From Pelosinus sp. IPA-1 (GTDB taxonomy: Bacteria; Bacillota; Negativicutes; DSM-13327): a DNA stretch of 64,000 nucleotides. Location: the NCBI RefSeq assembly GCF_030269905.1, contig NZ_BSVC01000004.1:186001-250000 (forward strand), read 5' to 3'. The notes below the pieces were generated by a model. That model had not been told where the DNA came from, did no database searches, and saw only the letters and a list, made by a program, of their open reading frames with translations. The first letter of the stretch is position 1. The number at the start of each line of letters is the position of its first letter. Of this stretch, positions 17,040 to 25,782 are shown one piece after another. Position numbers and translations under genes: made by a program.

Positions 17040-18404
17040 ATGAACTTTTTAGTTAACAAACGTACGCGAAATATTGCACTCTTCCTCGGTATCATTACCT
17101 TATTTAGTTCAACAGGATTCCTTGCTGCTAATGCGGCATTTACAATATCGGATAAAATATATGATGGCATTTTAGTTGGTGATATTCCAGTAGGAGGACT
17201 ATCCATTGAAGAAGCCCAAAAAAAAATTAATGAAAACTTCAAGAAACAAATTGCCGCCCCTCCAATTTATTTAACGTATAAAACAAAAAGGTGGCCTATC
17301 GGGGCTAAAGATATTGATTTAGACATTGATGCGGATAAGCTTGCTCGGCAAGCTTATAATGTTGGCCGGGTTGGAAATATAATGAATCGTGTGCAAGAAA
17401 GATACCGTACAATTCATTATGGGAGCACCATACCGTTGGCATTACAGTATAACCAAGCGAAATTACAGGATGTTGCAAAGGGTATTGCAGATGCTGTATA
17501 CAGTAATCCGCAAAGTTCTTCACTGTTATATCAAAATTCTAAAATTAGTATTCTTCCTGAAAGAACTGGTTATAATGTTGATTTAGAAAAAACGTTAGCT
17601 GCTTTAAGCACAGTATTAAATACTAAAATTCCTGCTACACTTGAACTGGTAGTTAACGAGCTACCACCTTCCGTTTTATCACAAGATTTATCTGGAATAG
17701 ATAGTTTACTATCCGTATATACTACGCAGTTTGATTCACATAATGAAAATCGATCAAAAAACATTACCATAGCTACTAAGAATATTAATAATATCTTAGT
17801 AAGACCTGGCGAAACATTCTCCTTTAATCAGTATGTGGGAGAACGCCTTTCAGAATATGGTTATCAAGAAGCTCCTGTATTCATTGATGGTAAGCTAGTA
17901 CTGGATTGGGGTGGAGGGGTCTGTCAAGTAAGTAGTACTCTATATAATGCAGCATTGCTGGCTGATATGGGTATTGAAGAACGTACGTCACATTTTCATC
18001 CTCCAAGTTATGTTCCTTTAGGGCGGGATGCTGCTGTTGCGGACAATCTTCTAGACTTTAAATTTAAAAATACTAGTAACAGTAATATTTACATTTCAAG
18101 TGAAGCTTCTAATAATGAGATAACCATTTATATCTTTGGTAAAAGTAATCCTGCCCTTACGGGTATTAGGATTATTGGGGCTAATGAAAAGGTTATAGAG
18201 CCTACTACTGTTTTTAAAGAAGACTCTAACCTTGAGTTGGGAAAACAAGTGGTAGAATCTGAAGGGCAGAAGGGCTTTGAAGTCACAACTTATAGAGTTA
18301 AAGTTACCAATGGGCATGAAAGTAAGCAAGAATTTTTGGCGCATGACGAATTTCAAGCAGAAGATAAAGTAATACGAATCGGTACTAAGATATTATCAAA
18401 ATAA
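17040..18404 (+). CDS. VanW family protein, membrane anchored
   Basis: A 454-aa protein with an N-terminal membrane helix (about 11-33) and an extracytoplasmic region. A peptidoglycan-binding-like domain (VGGLSIEEAQKKI onwards, about 47-215) precedes the VanW domain (about 235-355). The VanW domain shows the conserved RPGETFSFN, GGGVCQVSSTLYNAAL and DNLLDFKFKN segments. A C-terminal G5-like stretch follows (VTTYRVKVTNG). VanW proteins occur near vancomycin-resistance genes but most, including this one, have no such neighbours. A cell-wall role is inferred. Confidence 0.85.
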   Translation: MNFLVNKRTRNIALFLGIITLFSSTGFLAANAAFTISDKIYDGILVGDIPVGGLSIEEAQKKINENFKKQIAAPPIYLTYKTKRWPIGAKDIDLDIDADKLARQAYNVGRVGNIMNRVQERYRTIHYGSTIPLALQYNQAKLQDVAKGIADAVYSNPQSSSLLYQNSKISILPERTGYNVDLEKTLAALSTVLNTKIPATLELVVNELPPSVLSQDLSGIDSLLSVYTTQFDSHNENRSKNITIATKNINNILVRPGETFSFNQYVGERLSEYGYQEAPVFIDGKLVLDWGGGVCQVSSTLYNAALLADMGIEERTSHFHPPSYVPLGRDAAVADNLLDFKFKNTSNSNIYISSEASNNEITIYIFGKSNPALTGIRIIGANEKVIEPTTVFKEDSNLELGKQVVESEGQKGFEVTTYRVKVTNGHESKQEFLAHDEFQAEDKVIRIGTKILSK

Positions 18405-18423
18405 GGCAATGAGTAATTACATA

Positions 18424-18460
18424 AAATATGCCTTCCAGAATTGAATGGGAGGCATATTTT
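18424..18460 (+). terminator. Terminator of the VanW gene
   Basis: AAATATGCCTTCC ... TGGGAGGCATATTTT hairpin 20 nt after the stop. Confidence 0.85.
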
Positions 18461-18653
18461 ATTTTAGTTATTTATTAATAAAATTGCATAAGTATAGTGA
18501 GGCTTATTAATAATAAAATAGCTAGATAAAGAATTTACCTTTTACTACTTGTCTGTAGCAATCTGTAGTATAATCTATATTGTCTTATAAATAGTGGTAG
18601 TCATTTATGATGTTTGCCAGTTTACAAGATTTAATGATTGGAGTGTGATATAT

Positions 18654-20453
18654 TTGTCAAAAATATATGGGGAAATTGCCGGAATACGCAAAAGTATCTT
18701 AAATAGGTTAGAAGAGTTATATGAATTTACCATCCCATTTGGACAGGTTATAACATCTGAACTCGCGCAACAAATGGTTACTCTTACAACAGACCTAAAT
18801 CGTGAAATTGCTATATATATTAGTAGGCGTGGGCAAATCACTTGTGTAGCAGTTGGTGACATATATACTGTCGTACTACCTGAAATCGACGGGCGTCGCT
18901 CGAGTAACCGTTTGAGCGGTATTCGCTGTATTCATACTCATCCTAGTGGCGATACAGAGCTAAGTGGGGTTGATGTAGCTTCTTTAAAAGAAATGCGTTT
19001 TGATTTAATGGCAGCGCTTGGTAGTAAAGACGGGGTTATTCAAGCTGGATTTGGTATTATTACTAATATAGAGAAGGACAACTTTAATACTCAAACAGTT
19101 GGTCCGTTATCTCTAGAAGAATTTATTGAGCTTGATATCACTTATTTGACAGCACAGATTGAACGGCAATTAGACTTAAATACGAAGACATCTGCTATTG
19201 AAGAAACCGAAAGAGCTATATTAGTTGGATTAGAGAAACAAGGAAAATGGGCAATTATTGATTCGCTGAAAGAATTAGCTCAACTTGCGGAGACTGCTGG
19301 CGCAGAAGTACTAGGAATGACATGGCAAAAAAGGGAGCGTCCAGACTCAGCATTGTTTATCGGGCGTGGTAAAGTGCAAGAATTAAGTTTACTGCGCCAA
19401 GAAAAAAATGCAAATCTTATTATTTTTGACGATGAATTATCGCCTGCTCAGCAACGAAATTTGGAAAAAGCATTAGGCATTAAAGTTTTGGATCGTACAG
19501 CCTTAATTCTAGATATATGTGCTTTACGTGCTCGTTCTCATGAGGGGAAATTACAGGTTGAACTAGCACAACTCCGATATAATTTACCAAGACTGGGTGG
19601 GCAAGGGTTAGTATTATCTAGGCTTGGTGGTGGAATTGGTACTCGAGGTCCTGGGGAAACCAAACTTGAAGTAGATAGACGAAGAATACGTGATCGGGTT
19701 AGCGATATTACACAACAAATAGAACAGATAAAAAAACAACGCAATTTACATCGCAAACGTCGAGAGAATACGCGTATTCCAACAGTAGCCTTAGTTGGTT
19801 ATACGAATGCAGGAAAATCAACTTTACTTAATACTCTAACAGCATCTGATGTTTTAGCTGAAGACAAGTTGTTTGCAACGCTTGACCCAACAACTAGGCA
19901 TATCACTTTACCTAATGGCCAACAAGCATTATTAACTGATACTGTAGGCTTTATTCAAAAGCTCCCGCATCAGTTAATTGCCGCTTTTCGTGCAACATTA
20001 GAAGAAGTGATACAAGCAGATATACTGTTACATGTAATTGATGCCAGTCATCCTCAATATCAAGAACAGAGTCATGCAGTATACCAAGTGCTACGTGAAT
20101 TAAAAGTAGATACGAAACAATTAATTACTGTCTTTAATAAAGGGGACAAATTAGAGGATCAAAGTATAAAGGATCAGTTATTAAAAAAAGAAAATAGTGT
20201 TATAATTTCTGCACTATCAGGAACAGGCACTAATACTTTATTATTATTAATTGAAAATTTTATAAAGCAACAAACAATCGAAATGCATTTACTTATACCA
20301 TATAATGATAGTGGTGTAATAGCAAAATTGTATGACATAGCGAACGTCCACTCGACCGAATATCGTGAAGATGGAATTTATGTAGTTATTTCATTGCCAC
20401 CTGATCAAATGAGTTATTTTAGTACATATGCAATAGGAGCAGAATTATCATGA
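18654..20453 (+). CDS. hflX: GTPase HflX with an N-terminal JAMM-like extension
   Basis: Ribosome-associated GTPase; HflX splits or rescues stalled ribosomes in other bacteria. I take the TTG at 18654 as start because GGAGTG lies 8 nt upstream. The in-frame GTG at 18594 has no SD. That gives 599 aa, far above the roughly 420 of ordinary HflX. The extra 180 residues contain Glu51 in [11 protein letters not shown] and H94-x-H96-x7-S104-x2-D107 ([14 protein letters not shown]), which is the complete JAMM/MPN+ zinc-protease signature, RadC-like in detail. The HflX N-domain, the [12 protein letters not shown] linker, G1 GYTNAGKST (about 382), DTVGF and NKGD follow. The stop overlaps the next gene (ATGA). 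Confidence 0.93.
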   Translation: MSKIYGEIAGIRKSILNRLEELYEFTIPFGQVITSELAQQMVTLTTDLNREIAIYISRRGQITCVAVGDIYTVVLPEIDGRRSSNRLSGIRCIHTHPSGDTELSGVDVASLKEMRFDLMAALGSKDGVIQAGFGIITNIEKDNFNTQTVGPLSLEEFIELDITYLTAQIERQLDLNTKTSAIEETERAILVGLEKQGKWAIIDSLKELAQLAETAGAEVLGMTWQKRERPDSALFIGRGKVQELSLLRQEKNANLIIFDDELSPAQQRNLEKALGIKVLDRTALILDICALRARSHEGKLQVELAQLRYNLPRLGGQGLVLSRLGGGIGTRGPGETKLEVDRRRIRDRVSDITQQIEQIKKQRNLHRKRRENTRIPTVALVGYTNAGKSTLLNTLTASDVLAEDKLFATLDPTTRHITLPNGQQALLTDTVGFIQKLPHQLIAAFRATLEEVIQADILLHVIDASHPQYQEQSHAVYQVLRELKVDTKQLITVFNKGDKLEDQSIKDQLLKKENSVIISALSGTGTNTLLLLIENFIKQQTIEMHLLIPYNDSGVIAKLYDIANVHSTEYREDGIYVVISLPPDQMSYFSTYAIGAELS

Positions 20454-21691
20454 CAACTTTTCCAGAAGAAATCTTAGCTATACGAAAAAAAGCATTAGAA
20501 CAAACATCATCATTATTTTCCATTGTTGATGAAATTTCCGAAAAGAACACGAGTAAGGTTTTAGAAATATTTCGTAAACACAAATTATCTGACTATCATT
20601 TCCGCACTACATCAGGCTACGCCTATAATGATGCAGGAAGAGAAAAGCTGGAAGATATTTGGGCAGATATTTGTGGTGCAGAAAAAGCGCTCGTACGCAC
20701 CCAGTTTGTATCGGGCACTCACGCTTTAGCGACGGTACTATTTGGCCTATTACGTCCTGGCCAAGAACTTTTATCAGTAACAGGGGCACCTTATGACACG
20801 ATGCAAACAGTAATTGGCCATACGTGCTCCTCACCAGGTTCACTGAAAGAATTTGGAGTCAGTTATTCTGAACTTCCCATGATAGATAGTGGGGTAGATA
20901 TGGATAACATCGCTAATGCAATTAAACCTAATACAAAAATGGTTTTAATCCAGCGTTCAAGAGGCTATAGTATGCGCGACCCGCTGACAATTGACGAAAT
21001 TAGTCAGTTATGTGCTCATATAAAGAAAATAAAGCCAGATTGTATTTGTTTTGTAGATAATTGTTATGGCGAATTTGTTGATACTCTGGAACCGACAGCT
21101 GTTGGCGCAGACATTATGGCTGGATCGCTTATAAAAAACCCTGGAGGAGGTATTGCCCCAACAGGTGGGTATATAGCTGGGAAAAAAGAATTAGTCGAAC
21201 AAACGGCTTATCGTATGACGGCACCAGGTATTGGCAGTGAGTTAGGTGCATCCCTTGTTGATAATCGACTTTTATTTCAAGGTATATTTATGGCGCCTCA
21301 TACCACAGCCCAAGCGGTAAAGGGAGCTATATTTGCTTCTATCTTTTTCTCTTTATTAGGTTACAATACATTACCATTACCCGAAGAAAAACGTAGTGAT
21401 ATCATTCAAGCAATCCAACTTGATTCACCTGAAAAATTGGTAGCATTTTGCCAAGGCATACAGAAATATTCACCAGTAGATGCTCATGTACGTCCAGAGC
21501 CAAGTGCTATGCCAGGGTACCAGGATGCAGTCATTATGGCTGCAGGTACCTTTGTTCAAGGCGCCTCTATTGAGTTAAGTGCCGATGGACCTCTACGGTC
21601 ACCATATATAGTATATTTACAAGGTGGCCTCACTTTTGAACATGCTATGATTGGAATCATGGGAGCGGCAGCTGAAGTTTTTAAATTATAG
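20450..21691 (+). CDS. ynbB: Aluminium-resistance / methionine gamma-lyase family PLP enzyme (YnbB-like)
   Basis: A 413-aa PLP fold-type I protein. The cofactor lysine is K229 in [10 protein letters not shown], preceded by FVDNCYGEF with the PLP-binding Asp. [21 protein letters not shown] holds the phosphate-binding turn. It is annotated in databases as aluminium-resistance or cystathionine gamma-synthase-like, but its true reaction is not known to me. The hflX-ynbB pairing is the same as in Bacillus (ynbA-ynbB), and the 4-nt overlap shows coupling. Confidence 0.85.
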   Translation: MTTFPEEILAIRKKALEQTSSLFSIVDEISEKNTSKVLEIFRKHKLSDYHFRTTSGYAYNDAGREKLEDIWADICGAEKALVRTQFVSGTHALATVLFGLLRPGQELLSVTGAPYDTMQTVIGHTCSSPGSLKEFGVSYSELPMIDSGVDMDNIANAIKPNTKMVLIQRSRGYSMRDPLTIDEISQLCAHIKKIKPDCICFVDNCYGEFVDTLEPTAVGADIMAGSLIKNPGGGIAPTGGYIAGKKELVEQTAYRMTAPGIGSELGASLVDNRLLFQGIFMAPHTTAQAVKGAIFASIFFSLLGYNTLPLPEEKRSDIIQAIQLDSPEKLVAFCQGIQKYSPVDAHVRPEPSAMPGYQDAVIMAAGTFVQGASIELSADGPLRSPYIVYLQGGLTFEHAMIGIMGAAAEVFKL

Positions 21692-21731
21692 TAACAAGAA
21701 AGAAGTTTTTATGATAAAGGCTAATTAACAC

Positions 21732-21770
21732 AAAAGGCAACCATCTTATTATTAAGGATGGTTGCCTTTT
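21732..21770. terminator. Bidirectional terminator between ynbB and lexA
   Basis: AAAAGGCAACCATC ... GATGGTTGCCTTTT hairpin between the converging ynbB and lexA genes. Confidence 0.88.
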
Positions 21771-21799
21771 AATTTCCTGCATAATTATTGAGTAAAATG

Positions 21800-22420
21800 T
21801 TATATGCTCCGAAATACTCCGATAACTTTTCCCAAAATTGAGACATTACGCGAATAAATAGGAGACATACTATCATTTTCAGGTTGCAAACGTATATAAT
21901 CTTTTTCTTTAAAAAAACGTTTTACAGTTGCTTCCTCATCGTCAAGCAAAGCGACTACAATATCATTATTATTGGCAGTTTTTTGTTTATTAACTAACAC
22001 ATAATCTCCATCCAGAATACCTGCATTAATCATACTGGTTCCTTGCACTACGAGCATAAAGACATCTTCATTATTTCCGATTAATGCTTTTGGTAAGGCA
22101 TAGGTTTCTTCGATGTTTTCAACTGCTAATATAGGCTGACCAGCAGTAACGCGACCAACTAATGGCACAGAAGTAAACACGTCTTGCCTCCATGGAATGG
22201 CGCCTAGTATTTCAATGGCGCGTGGTTTTGTGGGATCACGACGAATAAATCCCATTTCTTCAATTTTAGCTAGGTGGCTATGTACTGTTGAACTAGAACT
22301 TAAACCAACGGCTTTACCTATTTCTCTTACGGATGGGGGGTAACCCTTGCTATGCAATGTATCCTTAATATATGATAAAATTTGATTTTGCCTAGTTGTT
22401 AATCTATCCTCATTATCCAT
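21800..22420 (-). CDS. lexA: SOS repressor LexA
   Basis: A 206-aa repressor of the SOS regulon that cleaves itself when RecA filaments form. The N-terminal winged helix ([24 protein letters not shown]) binds DNA. The cleavage site is A93-G94 (VTAGQP). The catalytic pair is S129 (GTSMIN) and K167 (ATVKRF). It is divergent from yneA, as in Bacillus. Its promoter overlaps a LexA box, so it is autoregulated. Confidence 0.97.
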   Translation of the reverse strand: MDNEDRLTTRQNQILSYIKDTLHSKGYPPSVREIGKAVGLSSSSTVHSHLAKIEEMGFIRRDPTKPRAIEILGAIPWRQDVFTSVPLVGRVTAGQPILAVENIEETYALPKALIGNNEDVFMLVVQGTSMINAGILDGDYVLVNKQKTANNNDIVVALLDDEEATVKRFFKEKDYIRLQPENDSMSPIYSRNVSILGKVIGVFRSI

Positions 22421-22482
22421 AGTTTCATCTCCTAAACATATTCGTTTTTAACGATTATAGTAATAATTATAATAATATTATC

Positions 22483-22522
22483 ATTATAACAATTATTACT
22501 ATAATCCGCAAACATTTGTTCG
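22483..22522 (-). promoter_or_regulatory. lexA promoter with LexA box
   Basis: On the minus strand TTGCGG (22511-22506) and TATAAT (22488-22483) are 17 nt apart. A LexA box reading CAAACATTTGTTCG on the plus strand covers 22509-22522 and overlaps the -35. Confidence 0.75.
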
Positions 22523-22541
22523 TCTTATACTAGTTTTATGA

Positions 22542-22570
22542 TTGACCGAACATAGGTTCTATGGTAAAAT
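22542..22570 (+). promoter_or_regulatory. yneA promoter with LexA box in the spacer
   Basis: TTGACC (22542-22547), a 17-nt spacer and TAAAAT (22565-22570). The spacer contains the box CGAACATAGGTTCT (22547-22560), a match to the Gram-positive consensus GAAC-N4-GTTC. Confidence 0.8.
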
Positions 22571-22582
22571 CTAAATATAAAG

Positions 22583-22596
22583 CAAACATTTGTTCG
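22583..22596 (+). promoter_or_regulatory. Third LexA box, abutting the yneA SD
   Basis: CAAACATTTGTTCG, identical to the boxes at lexA and recA, runs directly into the SD (GGAGGTG) of yneA. It lies downstream of the -10, where bound repressor would act as a roadblock. Confidence 0.8.
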
Positions 22597-22609
22597 GAGG
22601 TGCTGAGTT

Positions 22610-22918
22610 GTGTTTAAAATAAATAATATGTGGTTTATAATCGCTCTAACTATAATTGCATTATCGTATGATAATAATTTCACATTTTCTAATAAATATT
22701 TAGCTGTTACTTCTTATCAAACCGTGGATGTTCATAATGGAGATTCACTTTGGACGATTTCCTCTAAATACGTCACGGATAAAGATGACATACGTCACTT
22801 AGTCGCAGCAATTAAGTATCTTAACAAGTTAGATAATGATACGCAAATACATCCAGGGCAGTTATTGAAGATCCCCGTTATACAAAAAGATATTAAGTAT
22901 GCTCAAAAAGAGAATTAG
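22610..22918 (+). CDS. yneA: YneA-like SOS cell-division inhibitor (LysM protein)
   Basis: A 102-aa protein with an N-terminal membrane segment (about 6-20) and one LysM domain (about 38-86: VHNGDSLWTISSKY ... IHPGQLLKIP). The size, topology and divergent position next to lexA are those of Bacillus YneA. YneA is exported and delays septation during DNA damage. The GTG start follows GGAGGTG by 6 nt. Two LexA boxes control it. Confidence 0.85.
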   Translation: MFKINNMWFIIALTIIALSYDNNFTFSNKYLAVTSYQTVDVHNGDSLWTISSKYVTDKDDIRHLVAAIKYLNKLDNDTQIHPGQLLKIPVIQKDIKYAQKEN

Positions 22919-22945
22919 CACATTGGTTGTGCTAATTCTCTTTTT
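22905..22945. terminator. Terminator overlapping the yneA stop
   Basis: AAAAAGAGAATTAGCAC ... GTGCTAATTCTCTTTTT. The stem includes the last codons and stop of yneA. Confidence 0.88.
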
Positions 22946-23027
22946 GTCCGATTTCCATCTCTTAATTATGTAAACTAGAAAGAATAATTAGAACATTATA
23001 TGATATAGCATATTAAAGCAATAATCG

Positions 23028-23231
23028 TCAAACCTCTCTATAAGAGACTTCTTCAATTTGCTGTTCTGTAGATGATGAATTTACAAGCTCTGTCCTAGCT
23101 CCATGTACGCCACACTCTGGGCAGAGCCATGATTGTATTTTTAATTCTTTAGTATTATCTTCAAACTGATAATCCACGATTACATATTTAGAGATTTTCT
23201 CTGAATGTTCACACCATAATTGTTTTTTCAT
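23028..23231 (-). CDS. Unknown 67-aa protein with Cys pairs
   Basis: An ORF with SD AGGAGGG before the ATG. It has an early Cys-His pair (LWCEHSEK) and a Cys-x2-Cys (CPECGVHGAR, about 37-40), suggesting a single zinc site. No membrane segment. It lies between yneA and a toxin-antitoxin pair. No function proposed. Confidence 0.55.
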   Translation of the reverse strand: MKKQLWCEHSEKISKYVIVDYQFEDNTKELKIQSWLCPECGVHGARTELVNSSSTEQQIEEVSYREV

Positions 23232-23420
23232 AAATACCCTCCTAAAATTTCAGAATTATATAATAATTATTGGGATGTAGTATTTTATTATCCGTTTTCC
23301 AATATTATGCAAGTTCTATTTGAGTGGGTATAGGAAACTATGTAATAATCTGAACTTCAGGATTTTGTTGCACGTGATTACCATGTAGTAAAGCGTTATT
23401 TATTTGTTTGTAATTTTTAT

Positions 23421-23804
23421 CTATTCATTAGGTATATTAAATACAATTAAGCCCGGAATAATCTTATATGCTTTTAGATCCATGGTCACTAAAGTAAAAC
23501 CATATTCTTGCGCTGTTGCAGCGACAATTGCGTGCTCAGTAGTCATCTCAGGGAAATTGGACTTAAATACTCCAGCCCTCTGTGCTATAGTTGAAGATAA
23601 AGGGATGACTTCCACAGTTGCGAGGATTTTGCTTATTAATTCTGGACTTGCCTGAGATAACGTATATAGTTCCATCTCTCCAATAACAGAAATTGCAGGC
23701 AAAGGAGAATCGCTATGAGCGAGTGTACGCAAAAAATCAGTGGTTGCTTGGCGACCATTTAAATGCGATATTAAAATGGATGTATCAATTAGAATTTTGT
23801 TCAT
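23421..23804 (-). CDS. vapC: PIN-domain toxin (VapC family)
   Basis: A 127-aa PIN-domain ribonuclease, the toxin of a type II pair. Acidic metal-site residues are visible at D7 (IDTSIL), E43 (GEMEL), E90 in TTEHAIVAATA (where Asp is more usual) and D109 (TMDLK). VapC toxins cut tRNA or rRNA. The target here is unknown. It starts 44 nt after the stop of the antitoxin gene. Confidence 0.85.
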   Translation of the reverse strand: MNKILIDTSILISHLNGRQATTDFLRTLAHSDSPLPAISVIGEMELYTLSQASPELISKILATVEVIPLSSTIAQRAGVFKSNFPEMTTEHAIVAATAQEYGFTLVTMDLKAYKIIPGLIVFNIPNE

Positions 23805-23848
23805 AATATAACTCCCTTTATATTTATAGCTTAAATAAGTATCTCCTA

Positions 23849-24094
23849 CTACGAATTTTCTTCGTTTGAATGGCCTTCCTCCCTCTTTTTAAAACTACCA
23901 AACGTCTCTTCAAGTATGCAAAATAACATATCTTTATCCTTGCTTATCTTTTTCGGATTCCCCTCTAATAAAATGAATCCTTCTTCTGTAACTTTTGCCA
24001 TTAATATATCATTTTCGTTTATTTCCAACTTTTTTCGTATATCTGACGGAATTGTTATTTGCCCTTTTGGGTTTACTTTGCAGGAAAAATTCAT
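23849..24094 (-). CDS. vapB: AbrB-type antitoxin (VapB-like)
   Basis: An 81-aa protein. The first 48 residues are a swapped-hairpin AbrB/MazE DNA-binding domain (CKVNPKGQITIPSDIRKKLEI). The acidic C-terminal tail should bind and block the PIN toxin. SD GGAGATTG precedes the ATG. The antitoxin-first order and the PIN partner make a VapBC-type module, usually autorepressed by the complex. Confidence 0.85.
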   Translation of the reverse strand: MNFSCKVNPKGQITIPSDIRKKLEINENDILMAKVTEEGFILLEGNPKKISKDKDMLFCILEETFGSFKKREEGHSNEENS

Positions 24095-24227
24095 ACTTCA
24101 ATCTCCTTTTCGCAGTAGTAGTAATTTTAAATTTAAATGTAGTCTATCATAAAAAGAGGAATTCTTCAATGTCGCTTACTATTTTATTGACTTTTTCTAA
24201 TTAATGACATAAAATTAAATAAAAACT

Positions 24228-24260
24228 CAATGTTCGATAATTTAAGATTATCGAACATTG
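24228..24260. repeat. Perfect 14-bp inverted repeat before the tyrosine recombinase gene
   Basis: CAATGTTCGATAAT, 5-nt spacer (TTAAG), then the exact complement. It ends 25 nt before the recombinase ATG. No T-run follows, so it is not a simple terminator. Its size and symmetry resemble a tyrosine-recombinase core site or a repressor operator. Confidence 0.8.
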
Positions 24261-24284
24261 AAAAATACGAAAAGGAATAAAAAT

Positions 24285-25256
24285 ATGAATATTATTACTA
24301 CGTATGACAAAAAAGAAATTGCTACAGAAACATACAACGAATACATAGAACAAGGAAAAAAACTAATTATAAGCTCGAAGGCTAAAAATACTACGAAAGC
24401 CTATTCTTCCGATTGGAGAATGTTTTCTGAGTGGTGTGCGACAGAGGGCGTATCAGCTTTACCAGCAACGCCTGAAACGGTGGTTGCATATTTATCCTAC
24501 TTATTTACGCAAAAGAAGAAGCCCAGCACAATTTCTCGTCAGAAGAGTACAATTAGCCAAGCGCATGCCACTGCGGGTTATGATTCGCCAACAACAGCAA
24601 AAATGGTCATTGATACTGTAAAAGGTATTAAACGTGAGTTAGGTATTATGCGCAATAAAAAAAGTCCTTTATTATCTGAAGATTTACAGCTAATTTGTGA
24701 TAAAAAGAGGGACCTAAGAAGTCTTCGAGACTGTGCCTTATTATTAATAGGTTTTTCGGGTGCTTTTCGTCGTTCGGAATTAATTTCATTGGATGCAGAG
24801 GATGTCCGTTTTACGAGGGAAGGACTTAGAGTGTTACTGCGTCGTTCAAAAACGGACCAAGAAGGTGCTGGAATGGAAAAAGGAATTGCTTATGGTTCTA
24901 ATCCAGATACGTGCCCAGTGCGAACCTTGCAAGATTGGTTAGAGGCTGCTCAAATAAAGAATGGGCCGCTTTTCCGTCAAATTAATAAACATGGTCAAGT
25001 ATCTAAAAAAAGGTTGGCATCCCCTCATTCCGTAGCTAGAATTGTAAAAGAATATGTACAAAAAATCGGCCTCTTAGAAGGTCAATACTCTGGTCATAGT
25101 TTACGAGCTGGTTTTGCTACGGAGGCCTCTGGGAATGGAGCATCATTAGATGATATTATGCGACAGACAGGCCATAGAAGCGTAGAAATGGTGCGCGAGT
25201 ATATTAGAAAACAAAATATTTTTAAGAATAACGCTTCCACAAAACTTGGGTTATAG
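24285..25256 (+). CDS. Orphan tyrosine recombinase / integrase
   Basis: A 323-aa site-specific recombinase. I start it at the ATG at 24285, 9 nt after AAGGA. The frame open from the TTG at 24258 would overlap the inverted repeat. The SAM-like core-binding domain is about 20-115. The catalytic set is complete: R162 (SGAFRRSEL), K189, H271 and R274 (HSLRAGF), H297 (GHRS) and nucleophile Y306. It is not beside xer-type or phage genes, and its only neighbours are the VapBC pair and a small unknown gene. It could mobilise a small island or act as a stand-alone resolvase. Confidence 0.88.
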   Translation: MNIITTYDKKEIATETYNEYIEQGKKLIISSKAKNTTKAYSSDWRMFSEWCATEGVSALPATPETVVAYLSYLFTQKKKPSTISRQKSTISQAHATAGYDSPTTAKMVIDTVKGIKRELGIMRNKKSPLLSEDLQLICDKKRDLRSLRDCALLLIGFSGAFRRSELISLDAEDVRFTREGLRVLLRRSKTDQEGAGMEKGIAYGSNPDTCPVRTLQDWLEAAQIKNGPLFRQINKHGQVSKKRLASPHSVARIVKEYVQKIGLLEGQYSGHSLRAGFATEASGNGASLDDIMRQTGHRSVEMVREYIRKQNIFKNNASTKLGL

Positions 25257-25265
25257 AAATTATAG

Positions 25266-25293
25266 AAAAAAGCGTCCAAATTTGGACGCTTTT
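25266..25293 (+). terminator. Terminator of the tyrosine recombinase gene
   Basis: AAAAAAGCGTCCAAA-TTTGGACGCTTTT palindrome with T-rich end. Confidence 0.88.
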
Positions 25294-25358
25294 CTCTATA
25301 ATAAAATGGCATTATGAGGTTATATGATCAATATAATAATAAAAAAGGGGGATATAAT

Positions 25359-25760
25359 ATGAGCAAATCGGAAGATACAAATGAGGGATTACAAGAAAAT
25401 TACCAACAAGAGCTTGCAAGTGATTTTTATAAAAAACTAAGTCATTATATGGATGAATTTGATAAGAGTCTTAATCAAGAGCAAGAAGTTGGAGTTAAGT
25501 TAGTAAATTTTGGCCAAACAGTACAATTTACAGTACATAGTATCGGTTATTTTAATCCAAAATTAATATGTTTTTATGGAGAAATGCCAGATGGGTCAGC
25601 TATTCAATTAATCCAACATGTTAATCAAATTAATTTTCTTCTGACAGCTGTACAACGTAAGAATCCCGAGGTTCCCAAACGTCCAATAGGATTTTGCTCA
25701 GAATTTTTTAGATATAAAGAAGGATATCCTGAGTATATGGGATTTACTCCTCGCAAGTAA
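25359..25760 (+). CDS. Conserved hypothetical protein (possibly DUF6173)
   Basis: A 133-aa soluble protein. The ATG at 25359 follows AAAGGGGGAT and is preferred over the in-frame ATG at 25314, which has no SD. The first 45 residues are helical and acidic. The rest is a beta-rich domain (VGVKLVNFGQTVQFTVHSIGYFNPKLICFYGEM) with a conserved-looking LIQHVNQINFLL segment and a C-terminal PIGFCSEFF. It resembles what I recall as DUF6173, which I cannot confirm here. Monocistronic. Confidence 0.7.
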   Translation: MSKSEDTNEGLQENYQQELASDFYKKLSHYMDEFDKSLNQEQEVGVKLVNFGQTVQFTVHSIGYFNPKLICFYGEMPDGSAIQLIQHVNQINFLLTAVQRKNPEVPKRPIGFCSEFFRYKEGYPEYMGFTPRK

Positions 25761-25782
25761 GAGGGATTACTTATACTAGTAT

